A stretch of DNA of 8,750 nt from Candidatus Aminicenantes bacterium UBA876 (lineage in GTDB: Bacteria > Acidobacteriota > Aminicenantia > UBA2199): the NCBI GenBank assembly GCA_002294665.1, contig DBFQ01000102.1, positions 1-8,750 of the forward strand, given 5' to 3'. The position numbers and the translations under genes were made by a program. The notes beneath the pieces were generated by a model. That model did no database searches and had not been told where the DNA came from. It was given only the letters and a program-made list of their open reading frames with translations. This document shows, one piece after another, positions 1 to 6,309 of the stretch. The stretch's first letter is position 1. Every line of letters starts with the position of its first letter.

Positions 1-34
1 TTCAGGCCGACTGCCTGGAATTGAAATCCAAGTC

Positions 35-43
35 AAGGGGGGG
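35..43 (+). promoter_or_regulatory. Ribosome binding site for the Cys-rich peptide
   Basis: An AAGGGGGGG purine run lies just before the ATG at 47, with 3 nt between the end of the run and the start and 8 nt from the AAGG core. It supports 47 as the start although the reading frame is open further upstream. It is G-rich and not a canonical AGGAGG. Confidence 0.45.
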
Positions 44-46
44 ACC

Positions 47-190
47 ATGTTTGATCCGAGGATTGTGGTGACCGCCAGTTGCGGCGTCTGCGGAACCTGC
101 GGCGCGTGCTCACTTTGCCCGGGAGGGATCATTCCCACTTCCGAAGCCGCGACCTGTGCGGACTGCCTGCTTTTTCTGCTGACGAAATAA
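47..190 (+). CDS. Putative cysteine-rich RiPP precursor peptide (47 aa)
   Basis: Translation from the ATG at 47 gives MFDPRIVVTAS, then CGVCGTCGACSLC, then a Pro-Gly-Gly, hydrophobic/Thr/Ser-rich tail with a second CADC pair. It has seven Cys at residues 12, 15, 18, 21, 24, 37 and 40 of 47. An AAGGGGGGG purine run at 35-43 is a plausible ribosome binding site. The gene sits just upstream of a radical SAM/SPASM protein with a PqqD-like domain, the normal place for a precursor. From family knowledge, the CX2CX2CX2C ladder followed by a hydrophobic acceptor stretch resembles thurincin H-type sactipeptides, which also have very short leaders; that function is inferred. Caveat: the frame has no stop back to position 2, so the peptide could begin before the window or be the C-terminus of a larger protein. 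A metal or Fe-S binding Cys cluster is the main alternative, although the spacing is not the ferredoxin CX2CX2CX3C. Confidence 0.62.
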   Translation: MFDPRIVVTASCGVCGTCGACSLCPGGIIPTSEAATCADCLLFLLTK

Positions 191-198
191 GCGGGCCG

Positions 199-222
199 GG
201 GGGGCGCCTGCCGGCGCCCCCC
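199..222 (+). terminator. GC-rich hairpin between precursor and maturase genes
   Basis: GGGGGGCGCC at 199-208 pairs perfectly with GGCGCCCCCC at 213-222 around a TGCC loop, giving a 10-bp all-GC stem. No T-tract follows (the next bases are TGTCACTTC), so it is unlikely to be a full intrinsic terminator. In peptide-maturase operons such a hairpin commonly acts as a partial terminator or 3' stabiliser, so that precursor mRNA exceeds maturase mRNA. That role is inferred here. Confidence 0.6.
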
Positions 223-244
223 TGTCACTTCAAGGAGGGAGAGT

Positions 245-1555
245 ATGTTGAATCGATATCCAGTTCTGCGAAATGATGTGCGCTTGCGCCATCATGGCGA
301 GAGTTCCCGCGTGTCTTCCCGCGGGGGAAGGTTCCGCGCGTTCACCGTGAACCGTGATGCGGGAGAGTTGCTCAACCGTTGCTGCGGCCGGGATTGTTTA
401 GAGAGCATTGTGCATGATTTGCTGGGGAAAACTCCGGAGATCCGCTCGGTCGACAACATTCTGAATTTTGTTGAGCAACTCGACCGTATGGATGTGTTGG
501 AATGCATGCCGGCGCCCGGGCCGGCCAGTCCGGATATCGGCGGGTCCGCGGAGAAAATTTTTCCCCAGGTCGTCAGCCTGGAATTGACCGAGCAGTGCAA
601 TTTCCATTGCCGCTATTGTTATCAGAACGCCTCCAGCCGGAAAAGCGGGTTTTTACAGGATCCCATGGAGATCCTGGCCTATTTCCTTGAAAGAAACGCG
701 GTCGGGATTGAATTAACCGGGGGTGAGCCTCTACTGCATCCCCGCTTCAATGAAATCACGGCCTTCATCATGGAGAATTATGAATTACTGGGATTGATTA
801 CCAACGGCAGCCTCTTGCGGGAAAGCCATCTGGAACGGATTGCCGGCGGCCCCTGCATGTCCGCGGTCCAGGTTTGCCTGGATGGTCATACAGCGGAGAT
901 GGTTGAGGCCACGACAGGGGTGACCGGCAGCTTCGAAATGGAAGTGAACGCCATTCGCCGCGTCAAGGACTTCGGCATTGTACTGCGCGTGGGCATGGTC
1001 GTTGATTCGCCGGAAAAAATCGATGCCATGGAACCGACATTGTTACTGGCCATGGACCTGGGAGCCGATTCTTTTATCGCTCACCCCAGCATCGACTTCG
1101 GTCGGGGGATCCACACCGTCAAGGCATTCAGCCCGGTGGACCATCAACGCCTGAATGAGCGCATGACGGATTTGCGCTCGCGATATGCCGGTTTTTTTGC
1201 GCGTGAGATGGAACTCTCCGGAGGAGATTTTGCGACCATGTTCAATTGCGGCGGCGGTCACCGCGCCGTGACGGTCGATTGCCGGGGGCGGGTGAAACCC
1301 TGTCCCATGATTCCCGCTGAGGAATTGTGCCTGGGTTATTGGAGAGACATGGAAAGCGCTGCATGCCAGCGGAAAGCGCGTGCCTATCATCACCTGCCGG
1401 GCCCCAAGCAGGAGGTATGCGGGGATTGTCCACATCTTTCCTATTGCATGAATTGTATTGTCCGCGCGTTGCGGGCCGGACGCGCCAGGGAGGATTGCCG
1501 ATGGAAAGTCGAAAACCGGAAATGGATTCAGACCATCCTGCAGCCATACGCATAG
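245..1555 (+). CDS. Radical SAM/SPASM peptide maturase with N-terminal PqqD-like domain
   Basis: This 436-aa protein has three parts. Residues about 11-86 resemble a PqqD-like RiPP recognition element, which binds a leader peptide. Residues about 110-320 are a radical SAM barrel with CX3CX2C at C118, C122 and C125 for the SAM-binding [4Fe-4S] cluster, and GGEP at 159-162. The C-terminal SPASM domain for auxiliary Fe-S clusters runs from about 335 to 420: C335, then C346, GRVKPC ending at C353, C374, C392-X2-C395-X5-C401-X2-C404, and C418. The last pair is spaced CX2C, where CX3C is usual. The start has a strong AAGGAGGGA site at 231-239. This architecture is typical of sactipeptide and ranthipeptide maturases, which form Cys sulfur-to-carbon thioethers, and it lies 54 nt after a Cys-rich small ORF. 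The enzyme class is clear; the exact bond formed is inferred. The next gene begins inside its last 55 nt. Confidence 0.93.
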   Translation: MLNRYPVLRNDVRLRHHGESSRVSSRGGRFRAFTVNRDAGELLNRCCGRDCLESIVHDLLGKTPEIRSVDNILNFVEQLDRMDVLECMPAPGPASPDIGGSAEKIFPQVVSLELTEQCNFHCRYCYQNASSRKSGFLQDPMEILAYFLERNAVGIELTGGEPLLHPRFNEITAFIMENYELLGLITNGSLLRESHLERIAGGPCMSAVQVCLDGHTAEMVEATTGVTGSFEMEVNAIRRVKDFGIVLRVGMVVDSPEKIDAMEPTLLLAMDLGADSFIAHPSIDFGRGIHTVKAFSPVDHQRLNERMTDLRSRYAGFFAREMELSGGDFATMFNCGGGHRAVTVDCRGRVKPCPMIPAEELCLGYWRDMESAACQRKARAYHHLPGPKQEVCGDCPHLSYCMNCIVRALRAGRAREDCRWKVENRKWIQTILQPYA

Positions 1556-2238
1556 AGAACCTGGGCAAAAAAATAGCCGGAAAACAGGTATTGCAGGATA
1601 TCACCCTGTCGGTGCCGAAAGGCAGGGCTATGGCCATATGCGGGCCGAACGGAGCGGGGAAAACCACGCTGATCCGCGTTCTACTGGGCTTGCTTGCAGC
1701 GGATCGGGGGCGGGTACAGGTGAACGCGCCGCTCGAAAGATGTGCGTTTGTGTTTCATTCCTCCTGCCTCTTTGCTGATTTGACGCTGAGACAGAATTGC
1801 CGTTTTTTTCTTTCCTCGAAAAAGCAAGCGGCAAGGGATCGTGAATTGAATGAATTGCAGGCGGAATTCGGCCTGGGCAGCCACCGCGATGCCCGTGTGG
1901 GAACATTTTCCCGCGGGCTGATGCAGAAAGCCGACCTGGTTCGCGCCCTTTTGGAAAAACCGGATATTCTTTTCCTGGATGAACCGACCGCAAACCTGGA
2001 TCCTTTGGGAAAGGTCGATGTGAGAAAAATATTGCGGCGGCGCGTGGAATCGGGAATGACCTTGTTGCTGACCAGCCATCTATTGGGAGAAGTGGAAAAA
2101 CTGGCAGATCGAGTCTGCATTCTGCAGCATGGCAGAGTGATCTGGGAGGGAGACCCGAGCCGGGATCTGCGGGGGGGCGACCTCGAGTCCAGATTCATTG
2201 AATTGGTCGGTGCTTCAAAGGAGGACGAACATGAATAA
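1501..2238 (+). CDS. ABC transporter ATP-binding protein
   Basis: This 245-aa protein is a single ABC ATPase domain. Visible motifs are Walker A GPNGAGKT at 48-55, the signature region SRGLMQK at about 137-143 (a variant of SGGQ), Walker B ILFLDE at about 156-161 with the LD of the D-loop after it, and the H-loop His at 193 in TSHLLGEVEK. The Q-loop position appears to be His86 (FVFHSSCLFADLT) where Gln is usual. The frame is open much further upstream, but I chose ATG 1501 because AGGGAGGA at 1487-1494 precedes it and the ABC fold begins soon after; ATG 1522 is a lesser alternative. It overlaps the maturase gene by 55 nt and the permease by 8 nt. With that permease it should form an ABC-2-type exporter or immunity pump for the modified peptide. 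There is no C39 peptidase domain, so this ATPase does not itself cleave a leader. Confidence 0.93.
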   Translation: MESRKPEMDSDHPAAIRIENLGKKIAGKQVLQDITLSVPKGRAMAICGPNGAGKTTLIRVLLGLLAADRGRVQVNAPLERCAFVFHSSCLFADLTLRQNCRFFLSSKKQAARDRELNELQAEFGLGSHRDARVGTFSRGLMQKADLVRALLEKPDILFLDEPTANLDPLGKVDVRKILRRRVESGMTLLLTSHLLGEVEKLADRVCILQHGRVIWEGDPSRDLRGGDLESRFIELVGASKEDEHE

Positions 2239-2914
2239 ACGCATGTTTCGCTTCAGACACATTCTGGTCAAGGACTTGCGCAGCACCGGGAACCGGTGGT
2301 TCATGCTTCTGGGAATCTATGGCATGTATTTCCTGCTGGCCTGGTTCGCCCTGCGTCAGGTCGAATCCGGACTGGCGGCTTTTAATTCGCTGCGAAACCT
2401 GTTCTGGCCCGCATTCCTGATCCAGACAGCCGTTGTGATCACTGTCATGCTGATGCCCCCGTATGTGTACAGCGAATCCATGCAGGACAAACAGGAAACC
2501 TATTTCGCATACGGTTATTCGATAATCGATATCGTGCTGGGAAAGTCGGTGATGATCACGCTGGCGGCGTTGCTGCCGGCATCGCTGTTTTCGCTGATCT
2601 GTTTCCCCGGTTTGCGGCCGCAGGGAGCGTGGCCGGTGCTTCAATTCTTTGCCGTCGGTGCAGCCGTTTTCGGTCTGGTCGGCCTGACGGTTTTCCTGGT
2701 CTGGTTCTCGCGCGTGGGACGGTTCACGGTTGCGCTGCTGATCATTTTGATGGTGGCTTCCTGCTCGCGTTTCCAATCTTTCCGCGTGCTGCGGGAAGGA
2801 ATTTCCGCGGGCGGATTGACGTTGTTGCTGAGCCTCTCCGGGGTCATCACGTTCGCAGTCTTTGTTTTGCTGGCGCGCCTGGGGGACCACGAAAAATCCA
2901 TTCTACGGCGGTGA
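2231..2914 (+). CDS. ABC-2-type permease, six predicted membrane helices
   Basis: This 227-aa hydrophobic protein begins with a basic cytoplasmic N-terminus (MNKRMFRFRHILVKDLR), which is usual for ABC-2 permeases. Predicted membrane helices are at about 23-42, 58-80, 103-125, 134-159, 164-178 and 192-216, judged by hydrophobicity. ATG 2231 is chosen because AAAGGAGG at 2217-2224 sits at good spacing, and the start overlaps the ATPase stop by 8 nt, implying translational coupling. An upstream in-frame ATG at 2198 lacks comparable support. It should be the membrane partner of the preceding ATPase. Six helices and the size match ABC-2-type subunits, including those used for peptide export and producer immunity. 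The substrate is inferred from context only; sequence conservation in this class is low, so a specific subfamily cannot be given. Confidence 0.85.
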   Translation: MNKRMFRFRHILVKDLRSTGNRWFMLLGIYGMYFLLAWFALRQVESGLAAFNSLRNLFWPAFLIQTAVVITVMLMPPYVYSESMQDKQETYFAYGYSIIDIVLGKSVMITLAALLPASLFSLICFPGLRPQGAWPVLQFFAVGAAVFGLVGLTVFLVWFSRVGRFTVALLIILMVASCSRFQSFRVLREGISAGGLTLLLSLSGVITFAVFVLLARLGDHEKSILRR

Positions 2915-2918
2915 TCGC

Positions 2919-3656
2919 ATGTCGCTGATGGCCACGCTCTTTCCAGAGAAATGGGCCGGCCTGCTGCGGATTTACCGCCTGTGGCTGGAGGATCACCTGA
3001 AGCGGCCGATCCCTGCGGATTGGGTCGGGAGGTTGATGGATGCGGACGCGCGCCTGGCCGCCAGCGCTTTCCGGAATCCGGTGTATCGATGCGTCGAAAT
3101 CGGTTGCGGCGCGGCCATACCGGCGATTGTTGCCGCCCGCCTGGGCGCAAAGGAAGTCATCGCTTTTGATGTATCCGCGGAAATGGTCCGACTGGCCCGC
3201 AGAATGGCCATTTACGCCGGGGCGGAAGTACATCCGCTGTGTCGTGATTTTGATGATTTTCAATTACCCGGTGGAACGGAGTGGATGTGGATCGCCGTAA
3301 AACCCAGGGATAACGCGGCGCGGGGGAACCTGCTTGAACGGATCCTGGAAAAGGGGATCCGGATGAAGACCAGCCTGGCGCTGGTGCCGGCGTTCGGGCC
3401 GGGAACTGGAATAGTGAATTACCGGAGCGGCTGCGACCAGGCCGTAAACCGTTTGCGGACCTGTGGCTACACGGTGCATGTCGAGCGCCTGGCCGCTGAT
3501 TTTCCCCTGCGGGGAATCGTGGCGCAGCCGCTCGCAGCGGGCGGCGGGGAAAGCAGGCAAAGCCGCCCGGGAGAAACCCCGGGCGGCCTCATGAGGACGC
3601 CTAGAAGCCTTTCAGCCAGGTGCCCAAAAACAGCAGCAGCCAGGCCACGGCCATGA
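2919..3656 (+). CDS. Class I SAM-dependent methyltransferase
   Basis: The protein is 245 aa from ATG 2919; a second in-frame ATG at 2928 is also possible. A helical N-terminus (1-54) precedes a Rossmann methyltransferase fold: motif I VEIGCGAAIPAIVAARLGA at about 59-77 and the acidic ribose-binding residue Asp84 in AFDVS. DFDDF at 110-114 may be the next motif. The start lies 4 nt after the permease stop with no clear Shine-Dalgarno, so translation is probably coupled. The substrate is unknown; as the last gene of the peptide unit it may methylate the peptide or a precursor, which is inference. The C-terminus from about residue 206 (GGGESRQSRPGETPGG onward) looks like translated noncoding DNA: it runs through the terminator hairpin at 3562-3587 and 56 nt into a convergent gene. 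The true protein may end earlier, through a lost stop or a frameshift, or the tail may be real but unstructured. Confidence 0.82.
   Translation: MSLMATLFPEKWAGLLRIYRLWLEDHLKRPIPADWVGRLMDADARLAASAFRNPVYRCVEIGCGAAIPAIVAARLGAKEVIAFDVSAEMVRLARRMAIYAGAEVHPLCRDFDDFQLPGGTEWMWIAVKPRDNAARGNLLERILEKGIRMKTSLALVPAFGPGTGIVNYRSGCDQAVNRLRTCGYTVHVERLAADFPLRGIVAQPLAAGGGESRQSRPGETPGGLMRTPRSLSARCPKTAAARPRP
3562..3587. terminator. Shared hairpin terminator of convergent genes
   Basis: GCCGCCCGGG at 3562-3571 pairs with CCCGGGCGGC at 3578-3587 around a 6-nt AGAAAC loop. It lies between the end of the peptide unit and the stop of the minus-strand small membrane protein. Read on the minus strand it is followed by TTTGCCTGCTTT, a weak T-rich tail; on the plus strand no T-tract follows. 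It best fits a terminator for the minus-strand gene that also slows plus-strand transcription. Confidence 0.72.
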
Positions 3657-3771
3657 TCCAGAAAGCATAGACGGTCACAAACGGGATGACCACGAAGATG
3701 CTCACGATGCTGACCACGGCCAGAATGACGGAAATCCACCACACAATCTTCTTGGGTGCATTCAGTTTCAT
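3601..3771 (-). CDS. Small two-helix membrane protein (56 aa)
   Basis: The minus strand encodes MKLNAPKKIVWW, a hydrophobic run, then a second hydrophobic run ending in LLLFLGTWLKGF and a TAG stop. Two membrane helices are likely at about 10-32 and 34-52, with a short basic N-terminus. GAGGAGGAG lies a few bases before the ATG (plus-strand complement at about 3776-3784), which is strong support for a gene this short. The hairpin at 3562-3587 follows its stop. A possible -35 (TTGACT, complement at 3837-3842) lies upstream, but I see no convincing -10. Its MKLNAPKK start and paired helices resemble uncharacterised small membrane proteins seen in environmental genomes; no function is known to me. 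It converges on the peptide unit and overlaps the methyltransferase tail by 56 nt, so it may be unrelated to it. Confidence 0.8.
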   Translation of the reverse strand: MKLNAPKKIVWWISVILAVVSIVSIFVVIPFVTVYAFWIMAVAWLLLFLGTWLKGF

Positions 3772-3925
3772 CTATCTCCTCCTCTCACTTCGATGAGCAG
3801 GCCACGTGTTTACATGCAAACAGATGCGGAAAAAAAAGTCAAATTATTTTAAAAATCCGCCGGATTGTCCGAAGCGGGCAAAAAGCCGGGCGCATGTTTT
3901 TCCAGATGACAAGCGCGCGCTTGGC

Positions 3926-4336
3926 ATGCATAATAGGAAGGGGTATACCCGAAAACATATTGAACCGGAGAGATCCGGTCGGGAGAGTCATATCGCCGCC
4001 TCAGGGTTAAAAAAATCACCGACCGCGGATTGGAGCGTGTACATGTTGCGCTGTGACGGCAAATTCCTCTACACCGGCATCACATGCGATGTGGCACGAC
4101 GCCTGGCGGAGCATGCCGCGGGATCGCCCCGGGGAGCCCGCTTCACCCGCGGATTCACATGCCTGGAACTGGTCTACAAGGCTTGCCTGGGAGAGCGCTC
4201 ACTGGCATTGCAGGCTGAAGCCCGCATCAAGCAGATGCCGCGCCGGCGCAAGGAGGAGTTGGTACGCAAAAGCCCTTCCGTGACTGAATTACTGGAATTG
4301 CTTCAACTGGAAAGCGGCAACGGAAACAATTCCTGA
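3926..4336 (+). CDS. GIY-YIG domain protein, YhbQ/UPF0213-like
   Basis: Counting from ATG 3926 (136 aa), a small GIY-YIG nuclease-fold domain spans about 35-115. It has VYM at 38-40 and YTG at 49-51 in place of GIY and YIG, conserved Arg58/Arg59, His63 and the metal-binding Glu98 in LQAEARIKQM. The length and compact layout fit the stand-alone YhbQ-type family, often suggested to act on DNA but poorly characterised. The start is uncertain: the frame stays open back to an ATG at 3806, no candidate has a good ribosome binding site, and residues 1-33 are not part of the domain. The upstream 120 nt in this frame look noncoding. It ends 21 nt before the convergent OsmC-like gene, with no clear terminator between them. 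Confidence 0.8.
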   Translation: MHNRKGYTRKHIEPERSGRESHIAASGLKKSPTADWSVYMLRCDGKFLYTGITCDVARRLAEHAAGSPRGARFTRGFTCLELVYKACLGERSLALQAEARIKQMPRRRKEELVRKSPSVTELLELLQLESGNGNNS

Positions 4337-4357
4337 ATTTGCGGGAACAGGAGCGCT

Positions 4358-4747
4358 TCAGGCGGTTTCGATCCGGAATTGCGGTGGAGTTTCCAGGTGT
4401 TTTTTGACGGCGCACAACCCGGCGGCCTGCACGATCGCCTTGCGGTAGCGTTCCGGAAAACCCTCAGGCAGATGGATGGTGAGCGTCACCTGGTCCAGGC
4501 GGCCGGTTTGTGGATTCCACTTGTGGTGCTGGATGATTTCCAGGCCTTCGGTTTCCAGGTCGCGCTGACGCAGGAACTGCAGTACGTAGATACCGGCGCA
4601 GGTGCCCAGCGAGGCCAGGAACAAGTCAAAGGGGGCGGGAGCGGAGCCTTCGCCGCCGCCGCCGAGCGGTTGATCCGTGGCAATGGAAAATCCGTTGTAT
4701 TCGGCGGTGACGCGCTTGCCGCCGGGGAAGTGGATGCGCATGTCCAT
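4358..4747 (-). CDS. OsmC-family protein
   Basis: This 129-aa protein matches the OsmC/Ohr-like fold by layout: an N-terminal strand region (MRIHFPGGKRVTAEYNGFSIATDQP), a Gly-rich loop, APAPFDLFLASLGTC with Cys50 on the central helix, and AGLCAVKKHLETPP with Cys112 near the C-terminus. In peroxidase members of this family the two Cys reduce organic hydroperoxides. Here the pair is present but I cannot tell OsmC, Ohr and the YhfA-type clade apart; the short length and AVKKHLE end favour a YhfA-like or general OsmC assignment. ATG 4747 is preceded by AGGAG (complement at 4756-4760) and an extended -10 promoter further upstream. It is divergently transcribed from the TrkA-like gene and convergent with the GIY-YIG gene, so it is a single-gene unit. 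Confidence 0.9.
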   Translation of the reverse strand: MDMRIHFPGGKRVTAEYNGFSIATDQPLGGGGEGSAPAPFDLFLASLGTCAGIYVLQFLRQRDLETEGLEIIQHHKWNPQTGRLDQVTLTIHLPEGFPERYRKAIVQAAGLCAVKKHLETPPQFRIETA

Positions 4748-4776
4748 GATGATTTCTCCTGTTGGTTTTAAGTTAA

Positions 4777-4805
4777 ATTATAACATAAGGAAGGGTTGCC
4801 GGCAA
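4777..4805 (-). promoter_or_regulatory. Promoter of the OsmC-family gene
   Basis: On the minus strand, TTGCCG (complement at 4800-4805) is separated by 17 nt from TATAAT (complement at 4777-4782), with TGT directly before it forming an extended -10, TGTTATAAT. The box lies about 30 nt before the ATG. This is a close match to a sigma-70-type promoter. Confidence 0.7.
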
Positions 4806-4845
4806 GCGGTTGGAGGTTGCTTTGGTGCAATCGGGTACGCGGGTC

Positions 4846-4854
4846 TGCTATAAT
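4846..4854 (+). promoter_or_regulatory. Extended -10 promoter of the ion-transport operon
   Basis: TGCTATAAT at 4846-4854 is a perfect extended -10. No -35 at ideal spacing is obvious; TTGGTG at 4822-4827 is 21 nt away. Transcription would start near 4860, which rules out a start codon at 4810 and supports ATG 4888 for the first gene. It is back-to-back with the OsmC promoter. Confidence 0.6.
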
Positions 4855-4887
4855 CGCGGTAATGACTTCCGAGCGAGTAAGTACAAG

Positions 4888-6309
4888 ATGAGCAATCTGG
4901 ATGAAAAGAGCATCGTAGTCGCCGGCCTGGAATTTTTTGACGCCGATCTGCTGGGCTCGTTGTCGCAGCAGCATCGCCTGATCCTGGTGGACCGTGATCC
5001 GCAGCGCCTGGAAGACGCGCAACGGGAACTGCCGGAAATCCGCACCGTGCGCGGGGACATTACCAGCCGTCTGACCTGGAAAGAACTGGACGCGGATTCC
5101 GTGAAACACGTGATATCAACCATTCCATCGCCGGAAGTCAACCTGGAGATGCTGCGCTTGTTGCGTGATGATTGCAACAGCGCCGTACCCGTCATGATCC
5201 TGGTATTGCGACAGGAGCATGTGGAGAAATACCGGGGCAAGGATGTGATGGTGATCAATCCCCTGGAGTTGGGGATGCAATACATCCTGAGGCGACTGGA
5301 TAAGCATGTGTTTCGTGCCGCCCATATCGGCCTGGGTACGGGTGAACTGGTGGAAGTGTGTGTGCGCGCGCGCTCACACCTGGTGCAGCGTCGCCTGAGC
5401 AGCCTGAGGCCGACCCAATGGCGCATTGCCGCCCTGTACCGGGACGGACGCCTGATCCTGCCCACGGGAAATTGCCGCCTGCAAATGGAAGACCGTGTCA
5501 TCCTGGTGGGGGAACCCACGGTCCTGGAAAGCGTGGCTTCGCTTCTGACCCAGGGTACGCCGCAGTTTCCCCGGCAGTACGGCCGCCACATTATCTCTCC
5601 GCTGGAGGAAGGCCTGTCGCCCCATCTTGAAGAATTGCTGTACTGGCACGAGCATACGCATTCGCTGCGTATCCGGATGTATCCCATCAATCAGCATCTG
5701 GATTCCGGGCTGGTGGAGCAGGTAAAAAAGATGAGCGGTGACCTGGAAATCGGCCCGGTAAAGAACGATTTCCGCGAAGTCCTCGCAGAAACGGAAGAAA
5801 TGGGCCTGCTGGTCGTTCCCCCGGCAAGCCGGTTTTCCCTGCGCCTGCGCCGGGCGTATCGTGAATGCCCCCGCCCGATGCTGGTTCCCCGGGGCGGCGC
5901 CCCCTACCAGAAGATCCTGGTTTCACTCAACGGTCCAGACCCCGCGCTCGCGCTGGAGAGCGGTTCCGAGTTGTCCCGGCTGATGTCACTTCCCTTCAGC
6001 GCCGTTTTTGTTACGTTGCCGCGTGAATTGCGTGGCCGGGATGAAAGCGATGCCTTGAAATTGCGTTCGGAGTTGATCTCGGATTTTGAATCCTTGACGC
6101 GTAAGCGCATTGAAATAGAGACATTGGAGGGGAATCCGGTCAAGGTGACCTGTCGCCGCCTGGCGGAAGAACGCCGGACTCTGTTGATTATCGTGGGTGA
6201 CCGCAATCGCCCGCACAGCCTGATGCAGCCCAATGTTCCCTACCTGATCGCAGCGCGGGTCCGGGCGTCCACGCTGATCATTCCCGTGGAGGAGCCTGAG
6301 AGTGAGTGA
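4888..6309 (+). CDS. TrkA/RCK-like regulator with C-terminal universal-stress-like domains
   Basis: This 473-aa soluble protein has three visible parts. Residues 8-138 form a TrkA-N-like Rossmann domain, with strand VVAG and the acidic LILVDRD after the second strand. Residues about 143-222 match an RCK/TrkA-C domain (ELVEVCVRARSHLVQRRLSSL ... ILPTGNCRLQMEDRVILVG). Residues about 230-470 resemble two degenerate universal-stress-type domains; the second starts at YQKILVSLNGPD and ends at STLIIPVEEPE. The canonical GxGxxG is missing (VVAGLEFFDADL), so nucleotide binding may be altered. I start it at ATG 4888, downstream of the promoter; the reading frame is open to 4810 but that stretch is promoter DNA. 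The ribosome site is weak. It overlaps the antiporter gene by 8 nt, which suggests it gates that transporter, as RCK proteins gate Kef or Trk systems. Confidence 0.82.
   Translation: MSNLDEKSIVVAGLEFFDADLLGSLSQQHRLILVDRDPQRLEDAQRELPEIRTVRGDITSRLTWKELDADSVKHVISTIPSPEVNLEMLRLLRDDCNSAVPVMILVLRQEHVEKYRGKDVMVINPLELGMQYILRRLDKHVFRAAHIGLGTGELVEVCVRARSHLVQRRLSSLRPTQWRIAALYRDGRLILPTGNCRLQMEDRVILVGEPTVLESVASLLTQGTPQFPRQYGRHIISPLEEGLSPHLEELLYWHEHTHSLRIRMYPINQHLDSGLVEQVKKMSGDLEIGPVKNDFREVLAETEEMGLLVVPPASRFSLRLRRAYRECPRPMLVPRGGAPYQKILVSLNGPDPALALESGSELSRLMSLPFSAVFVTLPRELRGRDESDALKLRSELISDFESLTRKRIEIETLEGNPVKVTCRRLAEERRTLLIIVGDRNRPHSLMQPNVPYLIAARVRASTLIIPVEEPESE
6288..6294 (+). promoter_or_regulatory. Ribosome binding site deciding a GTG start
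   Basis: GGAGGAG lies 7 nt before the GTG at 6302. No in-frame ATG exists until residue 28 (MPTAV), which would remove most of the first helix, so this site fixes the antiporter start at GTG 6302, inside the regulator's last codons. Confidence 0.75.

Noticed and set aside
80..120. Ferredoxin-type 4Fe-4S motif in the Cys-rich peptide
   Set aside because: The spacing is CX2C throughout, not CX2CX2CX3CP, and the second motif is only a CX2C pair; kept only as an alternative.
79..276. 65-aa plus-strand ORF over the precursor region
   Set aside because: It lies in another frame from the Cys-rich peptide, crosses the hairpin and maturase start, and has no ribosome site or recognisable composition.
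1327..1500. N-terminal extension of the ABC ATPase from ATG 1327
   Set aside because: It lies wholly within the maturase SPASM coding region in another frame; the ABC fold and a good ribosome site support ATG 1501.
2195..2890. 231-aa minus-strand ORF opposite the permease
   Set aside because: Its translation is rich in Gln, Arg and His, as expected for the antisense of a hydrophobic membrane gene; the plus-strand permease is well supported.
4379..4771. 130-aa plus-strand ORF opposite OsmC
   Set aside because: The minus-strand frame shows clear OsmC motifs, a ribosome site and a promoter; this is its shadow.
4848..5690. 280-aa minus-strand ORF opposite the TrkA-like gene
   Set aside because: It is Ser/Arg-rich low-complexity translation with no domain, antisense to a recognisable RCK-type protein.
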